In this document: positions 1-11,572 of the stretch, one piece after another | How positions within the stretch are numbered: position 1 is the stretch's first letter | How the letters are laid out: each line of letters begins with the position of its first letter | Source: Stereum hirsutum FP-91666 SS1 | Taxonomy: Eukaryota; Basidiomycota; Agaricomycetes; Russulales; Stereaceae | Assembly: GCF_000264905.1 (NCBI RefSeq) | Contig: NW_006763141.1 | Location: forward strand, 1,617,512 to 1,681,511 | DNA: 64,000 bases | Direction: 5' to 3' | Made by a program: the position numbers and the translations under genes | Notes under the pieces: generated by a model | Databases searched by the model: none | What the model saw: only the letters and a program-made list of their open reading frames with translations | What the model was told of the DNA's origin: nothing

Positions 1-2764
1 AGGGGGGCTGATGCGTGAAGGTCGCCGGGAATGGAGGTAGGAGGTATGGTATGTTTAGTTGGATCGAGGAGCCCGTACATACCGTATTATTCCTGCCCTG
101 TCCCCGTTGAAGGCGATGGTAGGTGCAGAGGTATGAATATAGTATCTTCAAAAGATCTTGACCAGGACCGGCCGCGTTATGAGGACCGGGATAAGTACCA
201 GTATCATCCTGACTTCCGGCGCGTATGTCGTTGAAGTTACTCATTCTTTCTTTGCTTGACAGTCATGGTCTACAGTGAAAGGGATCCAACGACGGTTGCA
301 TAGCTTCCGAAAGGATGTGGGGGAAAGATCGCTGTCGGCATCGTCCGTGAACTGTACAGTGCTTACGGTCAATGAGCCAACGTGTGGGATCATAGTACCT
401 TTCGTTCGACAACATCACTACTTGCGCGAACTTGACAGAAGCGAACCACTTGTGAGCCGAGTAACCTTCCTTTCAAATAACGTGGGATGTCTCTAGATCG
501 TTTGACTCTTGCTTTGCTCGGCGAGGAGCATCGGACAACAGGCTTGCACGCTTTCGGCAGCACGACTCTGCGCGTTCAGAATATACTGGCTTTTGGAGGA
601 CCGGCCTACTAGAACTCTTGCTCCTAGCGCCTGGACAAGGGCACGCCGCACGCCTCGTCTGCTTCCGTCGAAGTCGAAGGGTCGGTTGACCTGAGCTGTG
701 GCTGGGACTGCTGCGAGGGCTGGGATGTCATACGGGAGAACAGCATCGTCGGTGGCACGCTCGTGCTATGATCGAGTTCTCTCGAACATGTCTTGGTCTG
801 GCGCACGACGTGAACTCTAATAGGAGAACGAGACTCTGAATTGTTTTTCCTTTGTTGCTCCCCCTCCGTATTCTTCCAATCCCGCAACATAGTCAGAAGC
901 GAAGGCCTCGCACAATCCTCCCGCCATAGCTCCGCCTCTCAAGACAAACTTCTCATCGGGAAGCCCTGCGTCTGGACGAGGACACGCCTCGACGTCGCCC
1001 GCTTCTGTTGTCCGACCAAGAGGGAAGCTGGATGGTCGGTTGAGGGCTGCGATGTCATACGACTCTGCGTCTAGCCCTACGTCGTAATCCTGTTAGCCGG
1101 TTCTAGAGACCCTCACAAGCTTAACTGCGAACGCGAACACAAACACGAACTCGAACACTATCGCACACTGGAGTCGGGACTCTTCATAAAGGATGAGCGA
1201 GCCTCGATGCGTCAAACCTTGACTTCTATCCTCCATCCACCGCGCTCATATTCTCTGCTTACCGTTCGGTGGTCTGTCTTCGCCTCTGCCACCCTCCAAT
1301 TCTAATGAGAACAATGGGTTACTCTGGTTCGTGGGTAGCCCCGCGTACTCCACATATCTGTCGATCCTCAGACTGATAAACAACACCAATACTAGCCTGG
1401 ACTCGGCCTGTCACCCGCCTCGGGATGTACAGTATACCCTCGCGCGATACAAACACGGATACACATTCCGCGTACATAGAGAGCAAACTTCATCGGCGCT
1501 ACACTCGTGCTATGATCGCATTCTCTCGAACATATGCTTGTCTTCTTCACGACGGACCGGTCACAGAGTCATTCGCCTCTTGTTTTCACCCCTCCTTGGA
1601 CCCTATACCCTCTCTAGGGCGACATGCCGTATTCTTACTATCCCGAAACGTAGTCGGAGGCGAAAGCTATACCTCCGCATCTCGAGACATGCTGTAACTT
1701 CGCTCCAGTGTTACCGGTCCTGGAGACTCCCCCTCGAACTAAACTGCAAAGGCAGTCACATATGCCAGCCTCACCACGGTCATGGCCACGAACTCGACCG
1801 CCATCGCACGCCCGAGTAGTGGTGCTTCAAAAAGGCTGGTCTCAGGAAGAAAACGATGTGTCAAATCTTGACTTATATCCTCTATCTCCATCTCCATCAT
1901 CCTTCTCCATTCGCCGTTCGCCGTTCGGTGGCCTGTACTATCCCTCCCTCCCGCTCCTCTCTCCTTACACCCGCCCTACACCCCCATGAGAACTGAGAAA
2001 CGATGGGTCACTGTTAGTTCGTGGGCGTTCTCGTATTCTTCGAACCTCGAACTGACGGACTGGACTTGCATGCCTGAACTTGGTCTGTCAGTCGTCTCAA
2101 GATAAGTATACCATCCCCTCGCGAGACGTGAACGCGGATGACCATCCTGTGTGGAATCAAAACCATCGATGTATAGTACTCGAACTACGTTTGCGTTTCT
2201 CTGAAACACATCATTATCAGGATGCTACATAGACCCACGGAAGAATAGCAGCCAGCCAACAACCATGCATGCTTCTACGGCCGATTCTGAATTCGTCGAC
2301 GTAACTGTATTCGAAGGCGTCGTAACACAATCCCCCCCATTGCACTTCCGCCCACAATTCCAAGATTAGGACTTACTACTCGTCAAAATTCCTAGCTCCC
2401 TCCACCGATGAAATCGCCCACGCCCAGCGCCTGGTCGTCTGCTGGCATTTCGAATCCTGACTGCCTCGGTGATACTAGTTCTGGAGACTGTACTTACTCT
2501 CTCCTTCCTTCCTTCCTCTCGGGAGCATGACAGCGAAGAAGACGACAGACGCGAGACCAGCCATGGCCACGGCCACGAACTCGAACCCGAATCGCGTTGT
2601 ACTATTGAATGTATATCCCTGGAGTCCATGTAGGCCCTCGTTGACCCATGATATATACCTACCCTACTCAGGCTTATGTCTACGACGACTGCAGTTACAG
2701 TCCAAGTCCCGGTCATGGAGGGCCCCTCGGTGCCCAATTGTCATTGAGACCTCAGAAAGCTACA
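1..2764. repeat. Left arm of inverted repeat 1
   Basis: This arm reads as the imperfect reverse complement of 6278-8862. For example, bases 1-70 match the reverse complement of about 8795-8862, and a 77-codon open frame at 841-1074 recurs on the other strand at 7773-8006 with one amino-acid difference. Identity is high near the outer end and lower toward the loop. The left arm has about 180 bases (near 2200-2385) with no clear partner in the right arm. The arm begins at the window edge, so its true outer end may lie outside. I recognise no intact gene in it; the short open frames look incidental or are relics. Confidence 0.85.
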
Positions 2765-3588
2765 TTAAGTATACTGGCATCACTGTAAAAACCTACCCTG
2801 CCTATTCTCAATCTATGTATACGATTGGTGGTGCGAATGTTCTGTTGTGTAAGTACTTACTCAACTGTGGCGGAGATGTGGCGTGAGTGCCCGGGGTCCC
2901 CACAATTGCAATGGGTCTTCCGGCTCCGGAGGATGGTGAAGCGCAAGCGCTGAAGAAAGAGTCTAGACCTAAAGCAAATCCTGCAAATACGCGATATCAA
3001 GAAAAATGCCAAGAAAATGATGCGTATCGACCGCAGGCGTTCAGGCCCAACACAAATAAAAACAGCACCCACAGCCAGAGGGCAAGCAGACACACAAATA
3101 TTTGTTGTAGTGGAGGAAAAGAGAGCGTGCTTTGACAATTCGAGGAAGGTACCCCACCGGCTACCGAGATCGGGGCGTGCCCCGCGTTGGGAAGGATTGC
3201 ATTGAGGGGACTCGGTGATGAAAACCGGGGAACGGTCGCGAGTCCCAAAGCGGGCGTGACATCGAGGGCGGCCACTCTTTCACCGCCTTCAGAGCGCTCA
3301 ACACTTCCAAGTTTCCAACTCGACAACCGCAGGCGGCCCTCGCTCATCGTCATCCACAGCGTCGACACTCTTTACAGTACGGGTATCATAGCAGTATCAA
3401 GTTTATAACTAACACGGGCTGTGGCGAGCGACGCATAAGTACCTGTCCACGGCACGGTGCCTGAGCAAGTGACCAGCCAGATCTCTCACACTCGACCCTC
3501 TGCTTCTCATCTCTTCCGACCGCTTTTTCGGATACCGACCACTACCAACTCATAAGTAGGCGACATACTCGCAGCGACGTCGCCGACC

Positions 3589-5456
3589 ATGCCAGGCCTC
3601 TCATCACGCCACCCGCGCTACACCATCTTCCTCACCCTCCTCATCCTCGCCGCCCTCTTCCTCCTCCTCCCCGACTCCTCCACATCTCCTTACACCTTCC
3701 ACAACGCCCCGGCGCCGAATCTATCGGGCGCGGGTGCCTCGCAGCTGAATATAGTGGATGTGGGCTTGCCGGGGAGGGTGAGCAGGGCGGAGAGGATATA
3801 CGAGAAGATGTTGGCGAAGCGGAAGGGGCTGTATCGCAAGTTTGGGGGAGAGGGCAAGACCGTCGTTCCGTGCGTTTTTCTTTCGTTCCTTTTTCTTTTC
3901 TTTTTCTTGACATAAATTGTATACACTGTCGTTGGCGTAGGTTCCCGCCTGACAAGGAACCGTGGCCCGCGTACACAATCTGTGCGTTTCTTCATACCAT
4001 ATCATACCTACCCCGCTCCACTCAGCCTGTCATTCTAATTCCGTCCGTGCGTCCATAAATAGGGGACTTCTTCCCTCCAGCATTCAACTGTCCACACGAA
4101 GTCGAACGGATCGGCGCCCTCGGCGACGGCGGAAAATGGGTATGCGGCCTTTCGCGTCTAGAAGAAAAGCGGGATTGTGTCGTTTACAGCCTTGGTGCGC
4201 ATCCTCTCCCTCCCTCCTCCCTTCCTCTCTCCCTCCCCCGTGCATGTCTCCTCGTCGTGAATGCTGATGGTGGTATCATTGGTGCGGTGCGGATAGGCGT
4301 GAACGGCGGCTCCTCCTTCGAATCCGAACTCCTCTCCCGCACAAAACACTGTCAAGTCTGGGGCTACGACTTTACACTCTCCTCCTTCGGCGACGAGATC
4401 AATAACCCGCACTCGTCCGATTTTTCGAGATTCTTCGCGCAGCCGGTGCAGCCGTTCTATTCGTCCGATCCTCTTTCCTCCTCGCCACAGGATCCTGTCG
4501 TTGGAGAGGATAGTGGTGAGGAGGTGGGTGAGAAGGGGAAGGAAGGAAAAGGGAAGACAGAGGAGGGTAGAAGGGAGAAGGAGTATTGGAATGACTCGGG
4601 ACGGACGTTGAAGCAGAGGGCGCATTTTAAGAGTTATGGGGTTGCGGGGAAGGATGTGGCGCCGACGAGTGAGGCGCCGCCGATGTATACTATTGAGAGC
4701 TTGATGAAGATGAATGGTGCGTTTTTCTTCTATTTTTTCACTCTTCGCTTGTCCACCCATATATCTCTCCTTTTTCCTTCCTCCATCAACCATCACCCTC
4801 GCTCGTCGCTCTCTCAACCCCATCTCCCTCTGTGGTGCCACCCAATCCCTACTAACCCCCCTTCCCGCCCTCCCACCCACTCCCCCATCCAACCCAGGCC
4901 ACACCCACATCGACATCCTCAAAATCGACCTCGAAGGCTGGGAATTCGACGCCCTCGCCTCCTTCCTCAAATCTTTCCCCACCCTCCCCATCGGCCAACT
5001 CCAAATAGAGCTACATATTTGGAACCGCGGGTTTGATGAGCTGTTGAAGGTTTTTGAGGCGTTGGAGGGCGCGGGGTTGAGGGCTTTTATGAGTGAGGTG
5101 AGCATCCTTCTTGCGCACTTTACGTCTCTTGTCTTCGCTCTCCTCCTCTTGCGTCGCGTCGTATCAGATCGTTGACCTGGATGATGATACTAACGCAACT
5201 TCGAACGCGATAGCCAAACCTGATCTACCAGAACTACAACCGGAACTCGTCCCCCGAGCTTGCGGAGTATTCGTTCGTGAACGTGAAGACAGCGAACGCG
5301 TTCGTGTCGGATAGTCCGGTGTCGAATTATGGGTATGATGCGTCGGCGGAGAGGGAGGAGGATCGGGAGCGGGAGAGGGAGGAGAGGCGGGAGCGAGATG
5401 GGGCGAAAGTGAAGGCGAAGGCGAGAGAGGAGAGGAGGGAGCGGGAGAGGCGGTGA
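3589..5456 (+). CDS. Methyltransferase-domain protein (Methyltransf_22-like), membrane-anchored
   Basis: Six exons: 3589-3869, 3941-3981, 4063-4194, 4297-4716, 4898-5097 and 5214-5456, giving 438 residues with consistent phases. Residues about 10-30 form one hydrophobic helix, which suggests a type II membrane or signal anchor. The core has FPPAFNCPHEVERIGALGDG, then GGKWVCG, then a GVNGGSSFESELL segment, then CQVWGYDFT, and later HIDILKIDLEGWEFDAL with QIELHIWNRGF. These are the hallmarks of a fungal family I know as Methyltransf_22, related to FkbM-type SAM-dependent methyltransferases: the glycine-rich GDGGKW and the acidic KIDLEGWE strand. The substrate is unknown. The last about 40 residues are almost only Arg, Glu, Asp and Lys, an unusual charged tail. 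The gene stands alone in the loop of inverted repeat 1. Confidence 0.85.
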
Positions 5457-6277
5457 GCGTGAAGGTTGAGGGTGAGAGAGGAGAGGGATGGGAGATGGGG
5501 TGATAGGATGGGGAGGCTGTATATATCGGATATGGATGTGGATATGGATATCTATTTCTCATGTTTGTGTTTGGACCTATCGTTGTTCTCTGTTCTACGT
5601 ACCACGTACCACGTTACACATTTTTGTTGTGTACCTCTCGAACGATCCACTACCTACCTTTTTTCGTCAGAGTGGACTCCGTTCTTTGTTTTACCCTTTC
5701 ACCGAAGAGAGGAGAGGAGTTGTTGAATATGTTTATTCATCTTTTCGATCGATTTTTTTTCTCGATTCTTTTTCTTTCGATTTTTATCCTGATGCAGAAT
5801 ACTCGTTGTGTGTTGTGTTCCCTGTTTCACTTCGATCCCTTTTTTTTTCTCTTTTATATTGTCCGCCGCTCTTGCACCTTCTACTCCGTTACGTCTGAAT
5901 CCTCCCGTCGCGCTATACATATACTTCTTATCACCTGCTCTTGACACCTTCACGCTCGTCAGTCAATTTGCAGTCAATTCGACCAGTCCTCCGAACCGTT
6001 TCCCTGTTCGTATAGCAGTCAGTATCCAGTACTCACTAACGTAGCACTCTTCGCCATATCTATCTATCTGCCGTCTCAGTCTCGGTCTCGGTCTCCTTCT
6101 TCGTCTTCGTTCAATCACTTTGACTGATTCTCCGTCAAAGGCACTGGTTTGCACTTACGCCCGAAATCCGTCCAAGATGGAAGCGTGCCCACGCCTTTTC
6201 TGCCCTGAGTTTGTGTGGCCCAAAGGTGTTTCGGCGCCACCCCACGCTTCGCGTTCCGGGTTTCGGCGACGGGCGGA
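5457..6277. other. Spacer downstream of the methyltransferase gene, no gene seen
   Basis: Low-complexity, pyrimidine-rich sequence with T-runs follows the methyltransferase stop and probably contains its 3' untranslated region. Short CT-rich repeats (CTCGGTCTCGGTCTC) occur near 6075-6090. I see no supported coding region before the right inverted-repeat arm begins. Confidence 0.5.
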
Positions 6278-8862
6278 AACAATTAGCTTCCTGAGCTCTC
6301 AATTGGGCACCGAGGCGCCCTGGGCCATGACTGGGACTTGGACTGCAGTGGTCGACCGTCGTAGACATACTAAGGAGGGTAGGTATATATGATGGGTCAA
6401 CGAAGTTCTACATGGACTCCCGGGACATACATTAGTACAACGCGATTCGAGTTCGAGTTCGTGGCCGTGGCCATGATCGTGACTGGTCTCGCGTCTGTCG
6501 TCTTCTTCGCTGTCGTGCTCCCGAGAGAGTACAGTCTCTAGAACCAGTGCCACCGTGTCCGACAGGATTCGAAACGCTAGCAGACGACGCATGTCATTGT
6601 CCAGTCACGGGGGTGCGGTTCCATTGGTGAACGGAGCAGGAAAAATGGAAGAGATTCGTCGCGGTAGGTAAGTATCCTTCATTGCCTGCTACGATGCGGA
6701 ATTGCCCATAAAAGAACATGGTTGTACTTAGGTGGGCTGTTCTCGTCTCCCGAGGGTATGCTATATATTTGGAGGCGACTGACAGACCAAATTCAGGCTA
6801 GCAAGTGCTATCCGTCAGTTAGAGGTTCGAAGAATACGAGAACGCCCACGAACCTAACAGTGACCCGTCGTTTCTCAGTTCTCGTGGGGGTGGAGTGCGG
6901 GTGTAGAGAGAGAGGAGCGGTCGGGAAGACTAGTAAGGCCACCGAACGGCGAATGGAGAAGGATGATGGAGATGGAGGATATAAGTCATGATTTGACGCA
7001 TCGTTTCTTCCTGAGACCAGCCTTTTTGAAGCACCACTACTCGGGCGTGCGATGGCGGTCGAGTTCGTGGCCGTGGCCGTGGCCGTGGTGAGGCTGGCAT
7101 ACGTGACTGCCTTTGTGGTTCTGTTTGACGGAGTCTCCAGGACCGGTACCGCTGTGGCGAAGTTATGTCTCGGGATGCGGAGGTATGGCCTTCGCCTCCG
7201 ACTACTTACGTTTCGGGATAGTAAGAATATCGCATGTCGCACAGGAGAGGGTATAGGGTCCAAGGAGGGGTGAAAACATGAGGCGAACGACTCTGGGTCC
7301 GTCGTGAAGAAGACATGTTCGAGAGATCATACCACGAGTATGGCGCCGATGAAGCTTTCTCTCTATGTACGCGGAATGGGTATCCGTGGTTGCGTCCCGC
7401 GAGGGTATACTGTACACCCCGAGGCGACTGACAGACCGAGTCCAGGCTAGTATTGGTGTTGTTTATCAGTTCGAGGATCGACAGATATGTGGAGTACGCG
7501 GGGCTACCGACGAACCAGAGTAACCCATTGTTCTCATTAAAATTGGAGGGTGACAAAGGCAAAGAGAGACCACCGAACGGCAAGCAGAGAATATGAGCGC
7601 GGTGGATGGAGGATAGAAGTCAAGGTTTGACGCATCGAGGCTCGCTCATCCTTTATGAAGAGTCCCGACTCCAGTGTGCGATAGTGTTCGAGTTCGTGTT
7701 TGTGTTCGCGTTCGCGGTTAAGCTTGTGAGGGTCGGGTCTCTAGAACCGGCTAACAGGATTACGACGCAGGGCTAGACGCAGAGTCGTATGACATCGCAG
7801 CCCTCAACCGACCATCCAGCTTCCCTCTTGGTCGGAGAACAGAAGCGGGCGACGTCGAGACGTGTCCTCGTCCAGACGCAGGGCTTCCCGATGAGAAGTT
7901 TGTCTTGAGAGGCGGAGCTATGGCGGGAGGATTGTGCGAGGCCTTCGCTTCTGACTATGTTGCGGGATTGGAAGAATACGGAGGGTGAGCAACAAAGGAA
8001 AAACAATTCAGAGTCTCTCGTTCTCCCTATTAGAGTATACGTCGTGCGCCAGACGAAGACATGTTCGAGAGAGCTCGATCACAGCACGAGCATGCCACCG
8101 ACGATGCTGTTCTCCCGTATGACATCCCAGCCCTCGCAGCAGTCCCAGCCCCAGCCCAGGTCAACCGACCCTCCGACTTCGACGGAAGCAGACGACGCGT
8201 GCGACGTGCCCTCGTCCAGGCGCTAGGAGCAAGAGTTCTAGTGGCCCGGTCCTCCAAAAGCCAGTAATATTCTGAACGCGCAGAGTCGTCCTGCCGAAAG
8301 CGTTCAAGACTATTGTCCGAGGCTCCTCGCCGAGCAAAGCAAGAGTCAAGCAATCTAGAGGCATCCCACGTCCTTTGAAAGGAAGGTTACTCGGCTCATA
8401 GTCGTACCGTGGTTCGCTTCCAGTCCGCGCACGTAGTGATGTTGTCGAACGAAAGGTACTCACGATGATCCCACACGTTGGCTCATGGACCGTAAGCACT
8501 GTACAGTTCACGGACGATGCCGACAGCGATCTTTCCCCCACATCCTTTCGGAAGCTATTCGACCATCGTTGGATTCCTTTCACTGTGGACCATGACTGTC
8601 AGGCAAAGAAAGAATGAGTAACTTCAACGACATACGCGCCGGAAGTCCGGATGATACTGGTACAGCCCGGTCCTCATAACGCGGCCGGTCCTGGTCAAGA
8701 TCTTTTCAAGACTCGGATACTATATCCACACCTCTGCACCTGCCATCGCCTTCAACGGGGACAGGAAGAATACGGTATGTACGTACTCCTCGACCCAAGT
8801 AAACATACCATACCTCCTACCTCCAGTCCCTACGACTTTCACGCATCAGCCCCCCTTCACCC
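6278..8862. repeat. Right arm of inverted repeat 1
   Basis: Inverted partner of 1-2764. Inside it there are degenerate direct repeats with a period of about 600-650 bases. Marker strings such as GAGTTCGTGGCCGTGGCC (near 6455 and 7062, decayed near 7688), GAGGCGACTGACAGACC (near 6772 and 7421) and GAAGACATGTTCGAGAGA (near 7310 and 8056) recur. Parts of the repeat unit would encode short hydrophobic stretches, so the arms may be relics of a duplicated membrane-protein gene. No continuous open frame survives. Confidence is high for the inverted repeat and low for any coding origin. Confidence 0.85.
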
Positions 8863-9576
8863 CCGAAACGGAACAACGTCCTGACGAATTTGTCCAGCAG
8901 GAATACAGACCAACACCGTCCTTTCAGGACGACATGAAGGCGATAGTGCGGGCCCACAGCCTTTGAAGGACATGAGGCTGTAAGTTTTCGTGGTATAAGG
9001 CTGGCCCGCAAAGCGACGTTGAGATCTAATAACTTTCCTCTCCTTCCCCTCTGTACAGCGACTTTGGCATTACTCTCCATGCTCGTAATTCTACGTGCGG
9101 TATACAACGTCTATGTTGTGTACAAGACGTGCTGGTACGTCGGAATCGTGCCACATGTGTGGCGTAAATAGACAGGCATTCTGAAACTCGCCGGCTCGTG
9201 CCACTCTTTCCTGACAGCTCGTCGCTCAGGTATGTTATTATGAATGTCGCGCTCTCATAGCGGGACTAATACATTTCGCAGTCGATAATATGGGCTAATA
9301 CATTATATACAAGAGCAGGGCACCGGTACAGGGAAAGAAAGAAGGAAATGAAAGAGGAACTATTCGTGTTTGAGATCTAAGCCTCGTAAGCACATCATCC
9401 GTTCAAGATACACCGTCCAGCTGACACAAGAAATAGTTCAGGGAAGACAAAAAGAGATAGAGAAAGGGAAGAGAAACCATTCGTGTTCAGATCGAAGCGT
9501 TGTAAGCCCGTCGTCCGTCCAAAAATACACCATCCAGCTGATACGAGACACAGAAAAAGAAAAAGAAAGTCGGGAA
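8863..9576. other. Intergenic spacer, no gene seen
   Basis: This is the stretch between the outer end of inverted repeat 1 and the 3' end of the first zinc-finger gene. Two similar segments of about 110 bases (near 9365-9475 and 9485-9570) share ACACCGTCCAGCTGA-like and GACA-AAAAGA-rich sequence, so a small tandem duplication is likely just downstream of the gene. No coding region is supported. Confidence 0.45.
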
Positions 9577-11344
9577 TTACGATTCCCAGAGCACATACCG
9601 CAAACACCAATCGAGAAAGCCTTTCTCAGGAACTTCTTCTCCCTCCCTCTGCACGAAGTTCGTGACGCTCAACATATCTTTCCACCTCGTACTAACCATG
9701 TCCTCAGCCGTCCACAACCCCGCCCTCTCCCTCCTCCGTATCAGCATCGCCACTCTCTTCAGCCACATCGTCACATCCATCCCGCCATGACGGGCGCGCA
9801 TATGTTTGTCCAACTCGCAGCGCCGCATCCCGTGACTCTTGCTAATGTGCTTGCACCGCGAGAACGGACAAGACATTAGCTTTCCCTTGAAGTTCTTCGG
9901 AACTCCGCAGCGTTGTTGCCAGTCTGGCACGTCCCGGATTTGGGGGTGCGTCTTCTGGTCGGTACAAAGGTGGCGGCGGAGATCTTGAAGGCGCGTGTAC
10001 TTCCCGTTGCAGCCCGCGACGGGGCAGAAGACGGGCTTGGGCGGATTTGTCGCCTTCTTGGGTCTTGACGCCCTCTTGCGTTTTACCGCCTTCTTGGGCT
10101 TTTCCGCCTTCTTGCCGGTGCTTAGACCCTCTGCAGGTCCGGATTCGACACCAGGTTGAAACTGGGGCAGGTCGTCGTGGGTGGGGGCATCCTCGCTTGC
10201 GGACGCTCCCTGTTCAGTGTGGTAGTTGGTTTGGACCACCGGAGTGGCCCAACGTATCGGGGTATCGGCGCCGTTGGGCGTCGAATCGTTCGTCCTCGGC
10301 CCTGACGTCTTCATCTTCTTCGTACTCCCCTGGCTATCGGAGTCAGACGACGGAGAGCTCTTCCTCTTGTTCGTGGTCATCGTCGTCGTCGTAGGGATCG
10401 CCGTCCCTATAAGGGGATCAATATACTCCTGGAGGACGTTCTCCATCCAGGCATTGTCAACGTGCCCGTCGGGAATATGGGGGAAGTCGTCGAGAAGTGT
10501 GTCGAGGAACGATGACCAGTCTGAGAGCCCAGATGGCGAACAACCGTAGACAGAGGAAGTCGTAGATGGCGTGATGTGCCCGAGATCGGTGAAGAACTCA
10601 CTGTCCGGAATGGGCGTCGTGCATTCCCAGAGGTTGCGCGTGAAGCGCCGTGGAGCGTCCGTCGTGGGCAGAGATGGGACAGGCGGAACGACGGGGAGAC
10701 GCATGGTGGTGGAGCCCTCCTCTTCAGAAGATTCCATGCTCGTCCTAGGTCCCGGCGAGATAGTCAAAGTGGGGGAAAGTTGGGAAGCCGTGCGGCGAGG
10801 AGTGAGGCGCGGTATGGTACCCATGAGCTCAGCGCTGGTATGAGAAGCCGTCGATCCAAGAGTATCACTAGCCGTAGAGTTACCAGGAGAATGAGCCCTA
10901 GATGTAGACGTCACGTCGATCGGTATGATCGCCCTCGAGCGAGATGGCGGGGCGGGAAGGACGAGTGGCTCAAGGGCCCTCGTGTCAGCTGAAAGGACTG
11001 AAAAGTCTAAGACACGAGCATCAGCGTCGTCTATCCCAGATCCAGAGCTCACAGCAATCGCAGACGTACCATCGAATGGGCAAGGAAGTTGGGGTTCTGG
11101 AAATAACAGGGAATAATAATCCCATAAACCGTTCCCCATGCCAATGTTCAATTGCGTCGCGTTTGAGTGGTCGAAGGACAACTGTTGATTGTACTGTTTG
11201 ACAAGACAAGTCGGGTGTCAGCAGCTGTGACATGTCGAAAGGAGGGTCATAACTCACGTAGGCTTGTTGAGGACGCGTGTCGTTGAGGTCTTGTTGGTAG
11301 ATCTCGAAGTACGGGAAGGGGAGGTGAGTCGAGTTGGCGTTCAT
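9577..11344 (-). CDS. Two-finger C2H2-like zinc-finger protein, paralog 1
   Basis: Two exons, 11258-11344 and 9577-11193, with a 64-base phase-0 intron, giving 567 residues. The N-terminal two thirds is rich in Ser, Thr and Pro and looks disordered. A basic Lys/Arg-rich stretch (KKAEKPKKAVKRKRASRPKK) precedes the fingers and may be a nuclear localisation signal or DNA contact. Two C2H2-like fingers follow: CPVAGC...H...H, then CPFSRCKH...HMRARH. A conserved tail has MLIRRRERAGLWTAEDMVST and ends near a VTNF block. Three more genes in this window share the same layout (13618, 16164, 32749). The likely role is a nuclear, DNA-binding regulator, by inference only; no characterised homolog is recognised. 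It is the most diverged of the four. Confidence 0.8.
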
Positions 11345-11544
11345 ATTGTTTGAAAGTCAAAGTGCGGTTTGAAGTCTGTATTGGTCGGTCGTACGGACGA
11401 AGGCGAGCGCTCGGAGGGAGTGATTGCTTGCATTTCCTGCCAGTACCACGGATCATTATATATTCCCCCGGGTATTAGTTCCGGGTTCGCTTTGCCCTCA
11501 CGTTGCTTCTCTCACTTGCCGCTTCGAGACGCACCTTTGGGGGC

Positions 11545-11572
11545 GATGAAAGGGAAATGTCGTCGTTACGTA
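11545..11572 (-). promoter_or_regulatory. Conserved upstream block of zinc-finger paralog 1
   Basis: The plus strand reads GATGAAAGGGAAAT then CGTCGTTACGTA. The same ATGAAAGG...TTACG arrangement lies upstream of paralog 2 (15472-15498) and paralog 3 (18045-18071), and a decayed form with TACGTAA upstream of paralog 4 (32547-32553). A TATA-like ATATATAAT lies between this block and the start codon, near 11452-11462. It is probably promoter sequence retained after gene duplication; function is inferred. Confidence 0.45.

Noticed and set aside
4158..5105. 315-codon open frame on the minus strand
   Set aside because: It overlaps the methyltransferase exons and introns antisense and has no domain; it is a shadow frame.
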